A stretch of 64,000 bases of DNA from Brumimicrobium sp035497735. GTDB taxonomy: Bacteria > Bacteroidota > Bacteroidia > Flavobacteriales_D > Crocinitomicaceae. The stretch's first letter is position 1. Each line of letters begins with the position of its first letter. The DNA lies in NCBI GenBank assembly GCA_035497735.1, contig DATJCX010000071.1:1-64000 (forward strand), written 5' to 3'. The notes beneath the pieces were generated by a model. That model was given only the letters and a program-made list of their open reading frames with translations. It did not search any database and was not told the DNA's origin. Shown here one piece after another: positions 51,190-59,974 of the stretch. A program made the position numbers and the translations under genes.

Positions 51190-52707
51190 ATGATTGAGTT
51201 AAACAAATATTTAAACGCGAAAGATTTTTCAAAATTAGTTAATTCTAAAACGACATTATCTATACATGAAAATCTAAGAAATGAGTTGATTAATAGCCAT
51301 GAATTCTTGAAGGATTTCTCCATTAATAAAGTGATTTATGGAGTAAATACAGGCTTTGGTCCTATGGCACAATACAGAGTTTCTGATGATACAAGGGAAC
51401 AATTGCAGTTTAATCTTATCAGGAGTCACGCAGCAGGTGCGGGGAATGTGATGCCTGTTTCTTTTATTAGAGCTGCTATGATTGCTCGATTAAATTCGAT
51501 ATGTCAAGCAAAATCGGGTGTTGATTTAAGTGTAGTTGAATTGCTGACTTCTTTGATTAATAAGGAAATTTATCCTGTTATTTTCGAACATGGTGGAGTA
51601 GGAGCAAGCGGGGATTTGGTTCAACTTTCACACATCGCTTTGGCTTTGATTGGGGAAGGAGAAGTTATCTATAAGGGAGAAAGAAGAGACACTGCTGATG
51701 TGTTTAAAGAACACGGTTTAAAGCCGATTAAGATTACTGTTAGAGAGGGTTTGTCATTGATTAATGGTACGTCTGTTATGACAGGAATCGGGTTGATTAA
51801 CCATGATAAAGCAAGCAAAGCATTAAAATGGTCTATCATCTGTTCAACGCTAATCAATGAATTAGTTGAAGCGTATGATGATCATATTTCTATTGAATTA
51901 AACAGTGCGAAATTACACGGAGGTCAATTACATATCGCTGAAATTATGCGTGACCATGTACAAGATACAAAATTGATGAAAAGTCGTGCTGAACATCTGT
52001 ATTCTGGAGAGAATAATGAAACAATATTTAAGGATAAGGTTCAAGAATACTATTCAATTCGTTGTATTCCACAGATTCTTGGTCCTGTTTATGACACAAT
52101 TAAAAATACGGGAGAAGTACTTGAAAGTGAGTTGAACTCAGCGAATGACAATCCTATTATTGATTATAAAAATGGAATGGTTTTTCACGGTGGAAACTTC
52201 CATGGTGATTACGTTTCATTGGAAATGGATAAACTGAAATTAGTGGTAACGAGAATGTCTATGTTGGCAGAAAGGCAATTGAATTTCTTACTAAATCATA
52301 AGATTAACGACATTTTACCTCCATTTGTAAACAGAGGTGTTCTTGGTTTAAACTATGGTATGCAAGCTGCACAATTCACTGCAACTTCTACTACAGCTGA
52401 AAACCAAATGCTTTCTAATTCTATGTATGTCCATTCAATTCCATGTAATAATGACAATCAAGATATTGTGAGTATGGGAACGAATGCTGCTCAAATTACG
52501 CACAAGGTAATAGAGAATGCTTTTGAGGTCTTGAGCATCGAATTGATTACAATTGTTCAGGCATTGCGTCATACCAATAAAATTGATAGGTTATCTTCAA
52601 AAAGCAAGATGATTATGTCAGAATTGGAAACGATTATTCCAGATATTATTGAAGATAAACCATTGTATCCTTTGATTCAAAGAACGAAGGAGTATTTAAT
52701 GAATTAA
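51190..52707 (+). CDS. Tyrosine ammonia-lyase (aromatic amino acid ammonia-lyase)
   Basis: The 505-residue MIO enzyme has catalytic Tyr50 (VIYGVNTGFGPMAQYR), the MIO-forming Ala139-Ser140-Gly141 (HGGVGASGDLVQLSH) and the selectivity region FNLIRSHAAGAG. It closely resembles, by my recollection, the Flavobacterium johnsoniae TAL (same IYGVNTGFGPMAQYR and LIRSH). It converts L-tyrosine to 4-coumarate and ammonia, the starter of the flexirubin aryl polyene. Histidine ammonia-lyase has the same fold, but no hut genes are near. It starts the plus operon 51.2-55.8 kb. Confidence 0.93.
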   Translation: MIELNKYLNAKDFSKLVNSKTTLSIHENLRNELINSHEFLKDFSINKVIYGVNTGFGPMAQYRVSDDTREQLQFNLIRSHAAGAGNVMPVSFIRAAMIARLNSICQAKSGVDLSVVELLTSLINKEIYPVIFEHGGVGASGDLVQLSHIALALIGEGEVIYKGERRDTADVFKEHGLKPIKITVREGLSLINGTSVMTGIGLINHDKASKALKWSIICSTLINELVEAYDDHISIELNSAKLHGGQLHIAEIMRDHVQDTKLMKSRAEHLYSGENNETIFKDKVQEYYSIRCIPQILGPVYDTIKNTGEVLESELNSANDNPIIDYKNGMVFHGGNFHGDYVSLEMDKLKLVVTRMSMLAERQLNFLLNHKINDILPPFVNRGVLGLNYGMQAAQFTATSTTAENQMLSNSMYVHSIPCNNDNQDIVSMGTNAAQITHKVIENAFEVLSIELITIVQALRHTNKIDRLSSKSKMIMSELETIIPDIIEDKPLYPLIQRTKEYLMN

Positions 52708-52730
52708 TTTATTTTAAAAAGCTACCTAAC

Positions 52731-53462
52731 ATGAAATACGCACTAATTACCGGGGGATCTCGAGGGATAGGACGCGCGGTATGTGAAACCTTAGCGCAAA
52801 ATACCGAATATGGTATTCTGATAAACTATGTGTCAAATAAGCAAGCTGCTGAAGAAACCTTGAAAGTTGTAGAAAGTTTTGGAGGAAAAGCAGAAATCAT
52901 TGCGTTTGACGTGTCGAATAAGGAACAAGTGGATAAAGCTCTAGGAGATTGGCAAGAAAGAAATCCAGAAGCATGGATCGAAGTGTTGGTAAACAACGCG
53001 GGAATAACCAGAGATGGTTTATTTATGTGGATGGAAGAGAAAGACTGGTCGGATGTTATCAACACGAGTTTGAATGGTTTTTACTACGTAACGCAGTTTG
53101 TGATTCAAAAAATGCTTAGAAAAAGATATGGCCGTATTGTAAATATGGTTTCTGTTTCTGGTGTAAAAGGTACGCCTGGTCAAACAAATTATTCGGCTGC
53201 TAAAGGTGCGTTGGTTGCAGCTACAAAAGCTTTGGCTCAGGAAGTAGCTAAGCGTAATGTGACTGTAAATGCAGTTGCCCCTGGTTTTATCAATTCTGAT
53301 ATGACGGCAGAATTAGATGTCGATCAACTAAAGAAAATGATTCCCGCAAATAGATTTGGTGAAGCGCAAGAAGTAGCTGATTTAGTAGATTTTTTAGTTT
53401 CGAAGAAAGCTTCGTATATTACAGGGGAAACTATAAATATCAACGGAGGAATTTACTCTTAA
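52731..53462 (+). CDS. 3-oxoacyl-ACP reductase (FabG-like)
   Basis: The 243-residue classical SDR has TGGSRGIGRA (residues 7-16), NNAG (88-91), Ser141/Ser143 in MVSVSG and Tyr154/Lys158 in YSAAK, and ends with ETININGG. It reduces 3-oxoacyl-ACP during polyene chain extension. It lies 23 nt after the lyase gene and 10 nt before KS 3, and works with KS 3 and ACP 2 (54696). Confidence 0.95.
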   Translation: MKYALITGGSRGIGRAVCETLAQNTEYGILINYVSNKQAAEETLKVVESFGGKAEIIAFDVSNKEQVDKALGDWQERNPEAWIEVLVNNAGITRDGLFMWMEEKDWSDVINTSLNGFYYVTQFVIQKMLRKRYGRIVNMVSVSGVKGTPGQTNYSAAKGALVAATKALAQEVAKRNVTVNAVAPGFINSDMTAELDVDQLKKMIPANRFGEAQEVADLVDFLVSKKASYITGETININGGIYS

Positions 53463-53472
53463 AAAATTGATT

Positions 53473-54693
53473 ATGGAGAATAGAGTAGTGATAACTGGAA
53501 TGGGGATTTGGTCTTGCTTGGGAAGTAATCTCGAAGCGGTAAAGAATTCTTTATTTGCAGGTAAATCAGGTATTGTCTTCGAAGAAGCTAGAAAAGAACA
53601 TGGTTTCCAATCTGCTTTAACAGGTAAGGTGGAAACGCCAGACCTTAAAAAACTATTGACAAGAAGACAGCGCATAAGCATGGGAGAGGAGAGTGAGTAT
53701 GCTTATATGGCGACCATTGAAGCACTTGAAAACGCAAAGATTAATCAAGATTTTATAGATGAGCATGAAGTAGGCATCATCTACGGAAATGACAGTGTAG
53801 CAAAGTCAACTTATGAAGCTATCGAAGTTATGTTGCAGAAAAAAGATACTGCTTTGATTGGTTCGGGGGCTATTTTTAAGTCGATGAACTCAACTGTTAC
53901 GATGAACCTATCTACGATTTTTAGATTAAGAGGAATTAATCTTACGGCAAGTGCTGCTTGTGCGAGTGGCTCTCATTCGATTGGTTTAGGGTTCTTAATG
54001 ATAAAAAACGGCCTGCAAGATGTCGTAATTACAGGTGGCGCCCAAGAGGTGAATCTTTTTGGAATGTGTAGCTTTGATGCTTTAGGCGTTTTTGCGAATG
54101 ACCAAGGGGATCCAACGAAGGCTTTGAGACCTTTTGACATAAATCGTTCAGGTTTGGTTCCTAGTGGAGGAGCAGCCACTTTAATTTTAGAAAGTCTAGA
54201 GTCTGCCAAGAGAAGAGGTGCGCCTATTATTGCTGAAGTATTAGGTTATGGATTCTCTTCAAACGGAGGACATATTTCAACACCAAATACGGTAGGACCA
54301 GCAACTGCAATGAGAAAAGCAATTGCACAATCAGGTCTTTCGGCAGCAGATATAAAATATATTAATGCACATGCAACTTCCACTCCTTTAGGAGATGCGA
54401 ACGAAGCAACAGCAATTTTTGATGTTTTTGGAGAAAATCCACTGGTTTCTTCTACAAAGTCTATGACTGGGCACGAATGTTGGATGGCAGGTGCTAGTGA
54501 AATCATCTATTCAAATTTGATGATGCAGAATGGATTTATTGCACCGAACATCAATTTTGAAGCAGGAGATGAGGAAACTAAGAAAATTAATATAACTCCT
54601 AAAAGAGTTGACAAAAATTTTGATGTATATTTGTCGAATTCCTTTGGGTTTGGGGGAACAAATTCAGCCCTCGTTATAAAAAAATGGAACTAA
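53473..54693 (+). CDS. Beta-ketoacyl-ACP synthase (KS 3)
   Basis: From the ATG at 53473 the 406-residue KS has Cys163 in TASAACASGSHSIG, the His of NAHATSTPLGD and the His of SMTGHECWMAG, with GFGGTNSALVI at the end. FabF-type triad complete. Its own ACP and FabG are adjacent, so this set is probably the aryl-polyene elongating module, separate from the KS/CLF set at 31.9-36.2 kb. The ACP follows within 2 nt. Confidence 0.94.
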   Translation: MENRVVITGMGIWSCLGSNLEAVKNSLFAGKSGIVFEEARKEHGFQSALTGKVETPDLKKLLTRRQRISMGEESEYAYMATIEALENAKINQDFIDEHEVGIIYGNDSVAKSTYEAIEVMLQKKDTALIGSGAIFKSMNSTVTMNLSTIFRLRGINLTASAACASGSHSIGLGFLMIKNGLQDVVITGGAQEVNLFGMCSFDALGVFANDQGDPTKALRPFDINRSGLVPSGGAATLILESLESAKRRGAPIIAEVLGYGFSSNGGHISTPNTVGPATAMRKAIAQSGLSAADIKYINAHATSTPLGDANEATAIFDVFGENPLVSSTKSMTGHECWMAGASEIIYSNLMMQNGFIAPNINFEAGDEETKKINITPKRVDKNFDVYLSNSFGFGGTNSALVIKKWN

Positions 54694-54695
54694 CT

Positions 54696-54935
54696 ATGGA
54701 AATGAATGAGATTATAGAGCGATTGAATGAAGTATTGGTGAATGAATTTGAAATCGATGCGGATACAATCACGCCAGAAGCTAACCTGAGAGAGACACTG
54801 GATTTAGATAGTTTAGACTATGTAGATCTAGTCGTTGCTATCGAGTCTGTGAGCGGTGTGAAGTTGGGAGAGAGTGATTTCAAAGAAATTGAGTCTTTTG
54901 AAGATTTTTACAATGCTGTTAAAAACAAAATATAG
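54696..54935 (+). CDS. Acyl carrier protein (2)
   Basis: The ACP helix-2 site is LDLDSLDYVDLV (Ser). The frame is open from ATG 54684, which would overlap the KS gene; ATG 54696, right after the KS stop, gives the usual 79-residue length (MEMNEIIERLNEVLVNEFE). It carries the coumaroyl/polyene chain and is a substrate for the transferase at 24375. It precedes the acyltransferase by 22 nt. Confidence 0.94.
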   Translation: MEMNEIIERLNEVLVNEFEIDADTITPEANLRETLDLDSLDYVDLVVAIESVSGVKLGESDFKEIESFEDFYNAVKNKI

Positions 54936-54957
54936 TTTTTACAATTACCTTCTAACT

Positions 54958-55842
54958 ATGGCAGAAGCTGAATGGGACGGATCTTCAAAAGGAAGTTTAC
55001 TAGGATATAAAATATTCGTATTTTGTATTCGTACCTTCGGATTAAGTGCTTCTTATGCGCTTTTGGCTTTTGTAACTTTCTACTATTTTCTATTTGCTTG
55101 GAAAAGTAATAAGGCTGCTTATAGTTACTTTAAAAATCGATTAAATTACTCTACTGTAAAAGCTGTCTTTTCTATTTATAAGAGTTATTATATTTTTGGG
55201 CAAACACTTATTGACCGACTGATGGTTGGTTCAGGAAAAAGAGATAGATTTACCTATGAGTTTGACGGAATAGAGAACATTCGAAACGCGATGAAAAGCG
55301 GAAACGGTGCGGTTTTAATTAGTGCCCACGTTGGAAATTTTGAACTTTCAGAATATTTCTTTGATGACTTAGGAGAAGAAATTGTTTCTAATATCGTTAC
55401 AACAGATCAAGAAAAAGAGCAAATCAAAAACTTTCTAAAAAAATTGTCTTTGAAGTCAAGATTGAAATATATTCTGATTCAAGATGACATGTCGCATATA
55501 TACGAAATCAATGCAGCGTTAAGCAATAACGAGCTCGTTTGTATGACAGGGGACAGGTACATGCCTGGAAGTAAATACTTGGAGCATGAGTTCCTAAATG
55601 ATATTGCTCGTTTTCCTGCTGGACCTTTTCTACTAGGTTCACGTCTGAGAGTTCCCGTTCTTTTCGTTTATGTTATGAAAGAAGGATTATCTCACTACCA
55701 TTTATACGCTAGAGAGGCGAAAGACTTCCATAGAAATGAAAAAGAATTACTGAAAAACTTCGTTGAAAGTATTACACATGTTTTAGAAAAGTATCCCTAC
55801 CAATGGTTTAATTACTTTAATTTCTGGAAGAAAGAGGAGTAG
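54958..55842 (+). CDS. LpxL/HtrB-like lysophospholipid acyltransferase
   Basis: From the ATG at 54958 (the frame opens earlier but would overlap the ACP gene) the 294-residue protein has an N-terminal membrane segment and the catalytic His-x4-Glu motif in ISAHVGNFELSEYF, then LVCMTGDRYMPGSKYLE and FPAGPFLLGSRLRVPVLFVY. These acyltransferases use acyl-ACP; in aryl-polyene clusters a member joins the pigment to a lipid. Here it may place the polyene acyl chain on the head group. It is the last gene of the cluster. Confidence 0.9.
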   Translation: MAEAEWDGSSKGSLLGYKIFVFCIRTFGLSASYALLAFVTFYYFLFAWKSNKAAYSYFKNRLNYSTVKAVFSIYKSYYIFGQTLIDRLMVGSGKRDRFTYEFDGIENIRNAMKSGNGAVLISAHVGNFELSEYFFDDLGEEIVSNIVTTDQEKEQIKNFLKKLSLKSRLKYILIQDDMSHIYEINAALSNNELVCMTGDRYMPGSKYLEHEFLNDIARFPAGPFLLGSRLRVPVLFVYVMKEGLSHYHLYAREAKDFHRNEKELLKNFVESITHVLEKYPYQWFNYFNFWKKEE

Positions 55843-55918
55843 TTATCCTAAGCTTGCTTTTTTTCTTAAATTTATATTTTTCCTTTGAATATTCATATTA
55901 ATTACTTAATTTAGATTT

Positions 55919-56269
55919 ATGACACCATGGCATCAATATTTAATGGGAGCAATTCTCATCTTTACAGGAACATTGCACTTTCTTATACCAAAAGTATATG
56001 AACGCATCATGCCTCCTTATGTTCCATCACCAAGATTGATGGTAATGTTAAGCGGGGTAGCGGAATTATTCTTAGGAGTAATGCTGTTGATTCCTAATAT
56101 GCAAACCTTAGCGGCTTTTGGAATTATTTTAATGCTGTTTGTTTTCTTCCCTGTTCATTTTTATATGATTAAGGATAAGAAGGCATCTTCAGGACTTCCT
56201 ATGTGGTTTTTGATTCTTAGAATACCCATGCAAATCGCACTTATTCTTTGGGCGTATATGTATGTTTGA
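55919..56269 (+). CDS. DoxX-like small membrane protein
   Basis: The 116 residues form four hydrophobic helices: HQYLMGAILIFTGTLHFLIP, then SPRLMVMLSGVAELFLGVML, and so on, with a LHFLIPKVYERIMPPYVPSP stretch typical of DoxX-like (DUF4281-like) proteins. No enzymatic residues are evident. It stands alone between the flexirubin cluster and yaaA. Confidence 0.85.
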   Translation: MTPWHQYLMGAILIFTGTLHFLIPKVYERIMPPYVPSPRLMVMLSGVAELFLGVMLLIPNMQTLAAFGIILMLFVFFPVHFYMIKDKKASSGLPMWFLILRIPMQIALILWAYMYV

Positions 56270-56404
56270 TAGATATTAGTTAACCTTCTTTAGTTGAAAT
56301 TCTATCGTATTTCTTCTTATAAAAAGAAGTCTATGCACTTGTTATGTTAAAAAACACCTTCTAATTCCACTGAAAGTTTTTATCTTTAAGTAAACCTTTA
56401 TAAT

Positions 56405-57169
56405 ATGAAAATTCTTATTTCTCCTGCAAAGTTATTGGACTATAACAATGAGATTAAAACTCCATTTGTAAGTCAAGCTCATTTTTTATCTGATTCTGAA
56501 AAATTAGTTCAGAAATTAAAGAAAATGTCGAGTAAGCAACTGTCGGAGTTAATGAAATTGTCAGAACAATTGGCAACCTTAAATTATGATAGGTTTCAAA
56601 ACTGGGAAACGCCCGCGAGTTTAAGTGAAACTTCACAACCTGCAGTAACTGTTTTTAATGGTGAAGTTTATAAAGGATTAGACGTAGCTACTTTTTCTAA
56701 AAAAGACTATGAAAGAGCACAAAAAGACTTGCGTATTTTATCGGGATTATACGGTGTTTTAAAACCAATGGATTTAATTTATCCTTACCGTTTGGAAATG
56801 GGAACGAGATGGCAAATCAATGCTGATACAAAGAATTTATATCAGTACTGGGGAACGCGTTTAGCTGATTTGTTAAATTCAGAAATGGAAGAAGGTGAAG
56901 TCATCATCAACTTGGCTTCAAACGAATATTTCAAAGCTGTAGATAAAAACACATTAAAAGCACGTGTGATTACGCCTGTCTTTAAAGAATTAAAAGGTGA
57001 TGTTTTTAAAACAATCATGATGTACGCGAAGCATGCACGTGGTGCAATGGCAAGGGATATTATTCAAAATGAATATGATTCAGCTGAAGATTTAAAAGGA
57101 TATGATGTTGATGGTTATTCTTTTAATGAAGAAATGTCATCAGAGAATGAATGGGTGTTTGTGAGATAA
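56405..57169 (+). CDS. yaaA: Peroxide stress protein YaaA
   Basis: The 254-residue UPF0246 protein matches YaaA along its length: MKILISPAKLLDYNNEIKTP, VTVFNGEVYKGLDVATFSKK, LRILSGLYGVLKPMDLIYPY and INLASNEYFKAVD, plus the closing KHARGAMARDIIQNE. YaaA lowers intracellular iron-driven damage during peroxide stress and binds DNA. A TATCTTTA -7-like element at 56383-56390 fits a short leader. Confidence 0.95.
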   Translation: MKILISPAKLLDYNNEIKTPFVSQAHFLSDSEKLVQKLKKMSSKQLSELMKLSEQLATLNYDRFQNWETPASLSETSQPAVTVFNGEVYKGLDVATFSKKDYERAQKDLRILSGLYGVLKPMDLIYPYRLEMGTRWQINADTKNLYQYWGTRLADLLNSEMEEGEVIINLASNEYFKAVDKNTLKARVITPVFKELKGDVFKTIMMYAKHARGAMARDIIQNEYDSAEDLKGYDVDGYSFNEEMSSENEWVFVR

Positions 57170-57178
57170 AACGTACCA

Positions 57179-57742
57179 CTATTTTCTATATGTCATAACG
57201 CCTGCAAACATAAGTAGGTCGTAAGAAAAATGTGCGGAAATACTAAACCAAAGCCCCAATTCTTCATAGGCATATGAAATGATGATGATAAAGGGGAGAA
57301 GTAAGAGTCCTAGAATGTTCTTCTTGAACGATGATAGGCTGAAATACCCGTGAACTGCAATAAATAGTATAGATGTTAGCCAGGGTCCAAACCAAGTCTG
57401 TAATCCCACACGGAATAGAATTTCTTCCCCAAAACCTGCAGCAAAAGATATAAATAGGACATCAAACCACGTTAGCTTCAGGTTTTTTAGTAAGTTGACC
57501 TGCGGAGTTGAAAGTTCTTCAAAAATAGGTGCTTGAGAAATTGCGATAACCAACATTCCATAAGCAAGTCCAAGTTCTAAACCGATTAGATTGATGCTGT
57601 TGGTGATATTATCTAGTTCTAAAGTCGCAACTAATTGTTCAAAAGTATAACCTCCAAAAAAGTAGAGCAAGGCCCAACCGATGGCAGGGAATACCAAAAG
57701 TGTTACCCAAGCCAGAATTCTAAATTGAACTTTTGGATGCAT
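57179..57742 (-). CDS. CPBP family intramembrane metalloprotease
   Basis: The 187-residue membrane protein has the CPBP motifs FGEEILFRVGLQ (Glu-Glu-x3-Arg), ILFIAVHGYFSLS (His) and SAHFSYDLLMF (His/Asp), in a seven-helix background. CPBP proteases cleave or protect membrane proteins. No partner gene is evident. It is the convergent neighbour of yaaA with a 9-nt gap. Confidence 0.88.
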   Translation of the reverse strand: MHPKVQFRILAWVTLLVFPAIGWALLYFFGGYTFEQLVATLELDNITNSINLIGLELGLAYGMLVIAISQAPIFEELSTPQVNLLKNLKLTWFDVLFISFAAGFGEEILFRVGLQTWFGPWLTSILFIAVHGYFSLSSFKKNILGLLLLPFIIIISYAYEELGLWFSISAHFSYDLLMFAGVMTYRK

Positions 57743-57762
57743 TGAAGCTTTTGTTTTGTAGA

Positions 57763-59805
57763 TTACATCTTCTTAATTACGAAATCTGTTCTACGGTTCT
57801 TTTGTTTATTAGCAGCAGATGTATTAGGAACTTTCGGCTGTGTTTGACCATATCCTTGTGATTCCAATCTGTTTCTTTCAATTCCTATTTGTGCTAAATA
57901 ATTCTTTACACTTTCAGCTCTTCTCTCAGATAAATCAAGGTTGCTGTCTGGATTTCCTTCGTTATCCGTGTGTCCTTGAATTAGTACTGAGAAGCTTTTG
58001 TTTTCATTTAGGAAACGTGCGAATTGTTTAAGAATGAATTTGGAACGATCGTTTAGTTCAGCCGATGCAGTTGCAAAAAGAATGTCATTGATAGTATAAG
58101 GTTCATCTACCTTAATTTCTCTAATTTCTAAGTCTTTTGCTTTGATAGGTTTCTTTTCTGCTATTTCTTCCTTGGTAATCATCTGAGAATCGAATGCATG
58201 TCCTTCTTTCTTAACGTTAATCATTACGTCTTGCGGTGTTTCTGTTTTCACAATAGCAGCATACTTTCCATCGTTTCCGTTTACACGTACTTTCTCAACT
58301 TTATCTGTATTGGCATATGAAATTTCGATTTCAACATCTTCTAATGCTAAGTCATCTTCCGCTGTGATTTCTCCCTTGATAACAATTACAGCTTTTGGAC
58401 GCGCTTCTTCGTATAATTCAAAAGAAAAGATGTCCCAGTTTCCTTTTTGTAAAGAAGAATAGAATGCTTCCTTTCCATCTATGGATACAAATAATCCGAT
58501 CTCGTCTTCTTCAGTATTGATAGGGTAACCAATATTTTTTGGTTTTGTCCAATTTCCTTTTTCGTCTTTTCTCATATAGAAAATGTCCGTTCCTCCAATC
58601 CCTTTTCTACTGTTTGATACACTTGATACAAAGTAAAATGTTTCGCTGTCTTGGTGGAAAAATGGACTTTTGTCTTTTCCTGGTGTATTGATTTCAGCAA
58701 AAGGTTTTGCAGGTCCCCAACTTCCATTTCCTAATCGTTCAGAATAGAAGATATCATCACTTTGTGTTGCTGGACGATTGGCAGCAAAGTAGAGTGTGTT
58801 TCCGTCTGCAGATAATGAAGGTTGACCTTCCCATCCATCTTGTGTGTTTATATTAGGACCTAAATTTTCTAATTCACTCCATACATAGTCATTCCCTCCT
58901 TGTCCAGTTCGTTCGTAATAAGTAACGTATAAATCACAGTTTCTATAGATTTGACCTCTTACGCGTTCGTCTTTGCAAGCACAAATAATCATTTCCTTGT
59001 TGTCAACAGAAATTGTAGAAGCTCCATAACTGTCAAAAGTCCCGTCATTGAATGGAAACTCCAATGGTTTTCCACCGTCGAACAAACCGTTTACGTTTTT
59101 TCTTTTTGACCAAGTAAATTCTTCTCTAATGTCAGACATGATATCTCCTTTTGACGCTCTGTCAACTCTACGTGTGTAGAACATTAGCTCATTGTCAGGT
59201 GAAATCATCGGGAAATATTCATCTTTTGGTGAACTAACATTTTGCACAACCTTTGGGTTGAAAGGAACTGGATTGTCTAAGAAAGAAGATTCTTCTTCAT
59301 ATACTTTCATAACCTCTGCTACATCTCTCAATCGTGAAGCATGATCGTCTGAAAATTTACTCATATCACGTGAGTCGAAGTCTTCGAATTTTTTAAAGTA
59401 TGTTTTTGCTTGATTTTGATTGTTTAAACTATAATTGATAACTCCCAAATAATAATAACAGTCTGAATGGTAGTCCTCACATCTTTCTAAAGTCTTAATA
59501 AATAAACCTTCGGCAACACGCATGTTTTGGTCACCCTGTTTTGGGTCAGGATTTCTTTCGTAAAGCGTCATCGCACGATTGTATGCGTACATTGCGAATT
59601 CATAATAAACTGTAGCATTGTCTGGGTCGGCGTCCATTGCATCCTTGAATAACTTGGAAGCTTCTTGTATATCGGAGCCCTTTGCTTTATTTATAATTTT
59701 TTGAATTTTTTTGTTGGGAGGAAGACAAGACTCATCTTCGACTTGAGCGTTCGAAAGTGAAGGAATAAGAATTAAGAAAACAATTAAATAGTAAAAAAAT
59801 TTCAT
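57763..59805 (-). CDS. OmpA family protein with TPR, beta-propeller and CRD domains (PorE-like)
   Basis: The 680-residue exported protein has a signal peptide (MKFFYYLIVFLILIPSLSNA), TPR helices (about residues 40-170), a PD40-type beta-propeller (about 195-475; FPMISPDNELMFYTRRVD, QPSLSADGNTLYFAANRP, DEIGLFVSIDGKEAFYSSLQ), a carboxypeptidase-regulatory-like domain (about 480-560) and a C-terminal OmpA peptidoglycan-binding domain (IQGHTDNEGNPDSN, then LSERRAESVKNYLAQIG). This order is that of PorE, which tethers the type IX secretion machinery to peptidoglycan. Homologues of this layout are many, so the T9SS link is inferred. Confidence 0.9.
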   Translation of the reverse strand: MKFFYYLIVFLILIPSLSNAQVEDESCLPPNKKIQKIINKAKGSDIQEASKLFKDAMDADPDNATVYYEFAMYAYNRAMTLYERNPDPKQGDQNMRVAEGLFIKTLERCEDYHSDCYYYLGVINYSLNNQNQAKTYFKKFEDFDSRDMSKFSDDHASRLRDVAEVMKVYEEESSFLDNPVPFNPKVVQNVSSPKDEYFPMISPDNELMFYTRRVDRASKGDIMSDIREEFTWSKRKNVNGLFDGGKPLEFPFNDGTFDSYGASTISVDNKEMIICACKDERVRGQIYRNCDLYVTYYERTGQGGNDYVWSELENLGPNINTQDGWEGQPSLSADGNTLYFAANRPATQSDDIFYSERLGNGSWGPAKPFAEINTPGKDKSPFFHQDSETFYFVSSVSNSRKGIGGTDIFYMRKDEKGNWTKPKNIGYPINTEEDEIGLFVSIDGKEAFYSSLQKGNWDIFSFELYEEARPKAVIVIKGEITAEDDLALEDVEIEISYANTDKVEKVRVNGNDGKYAAIVKTETPQDVMINVKKEGHAFDSQMITKEEIAEKKPIKAKDLEIREIKVDEPYTINDILFATASAELNDRSKFILKQFARFLNENKSFSVLIQGHTDNEGNPDSNLDLSERRAESVKNYLAQIGIERNRLESQGYGQTQPKVPNTSAANKQKNRRTDFVIKKM

Positions 59806-59974
59806 CTTAAATATGTGTAAAAGTATTATACCTTGAACTCAATCAATTATAACGCCAAACTATACAAAATGTTACACAAAATGGGGAATGATTGGGAAAA
59901 ATGAGAAAAAAGTGGAGAGAAAATTTAATTAACCAATAAAAATGACTAACTTTGTCATGAAAAATAAAGTCAAG

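Noticed and set aside
51190..52707. Histidine ammonia-lyase for histidine breakdown
   Set aside because: No hutU, hutI or hutG is near, and the sequence around IYGVNTGFGPMAQYR and LIRSH fits the flavobacterial tyrosine lyase.
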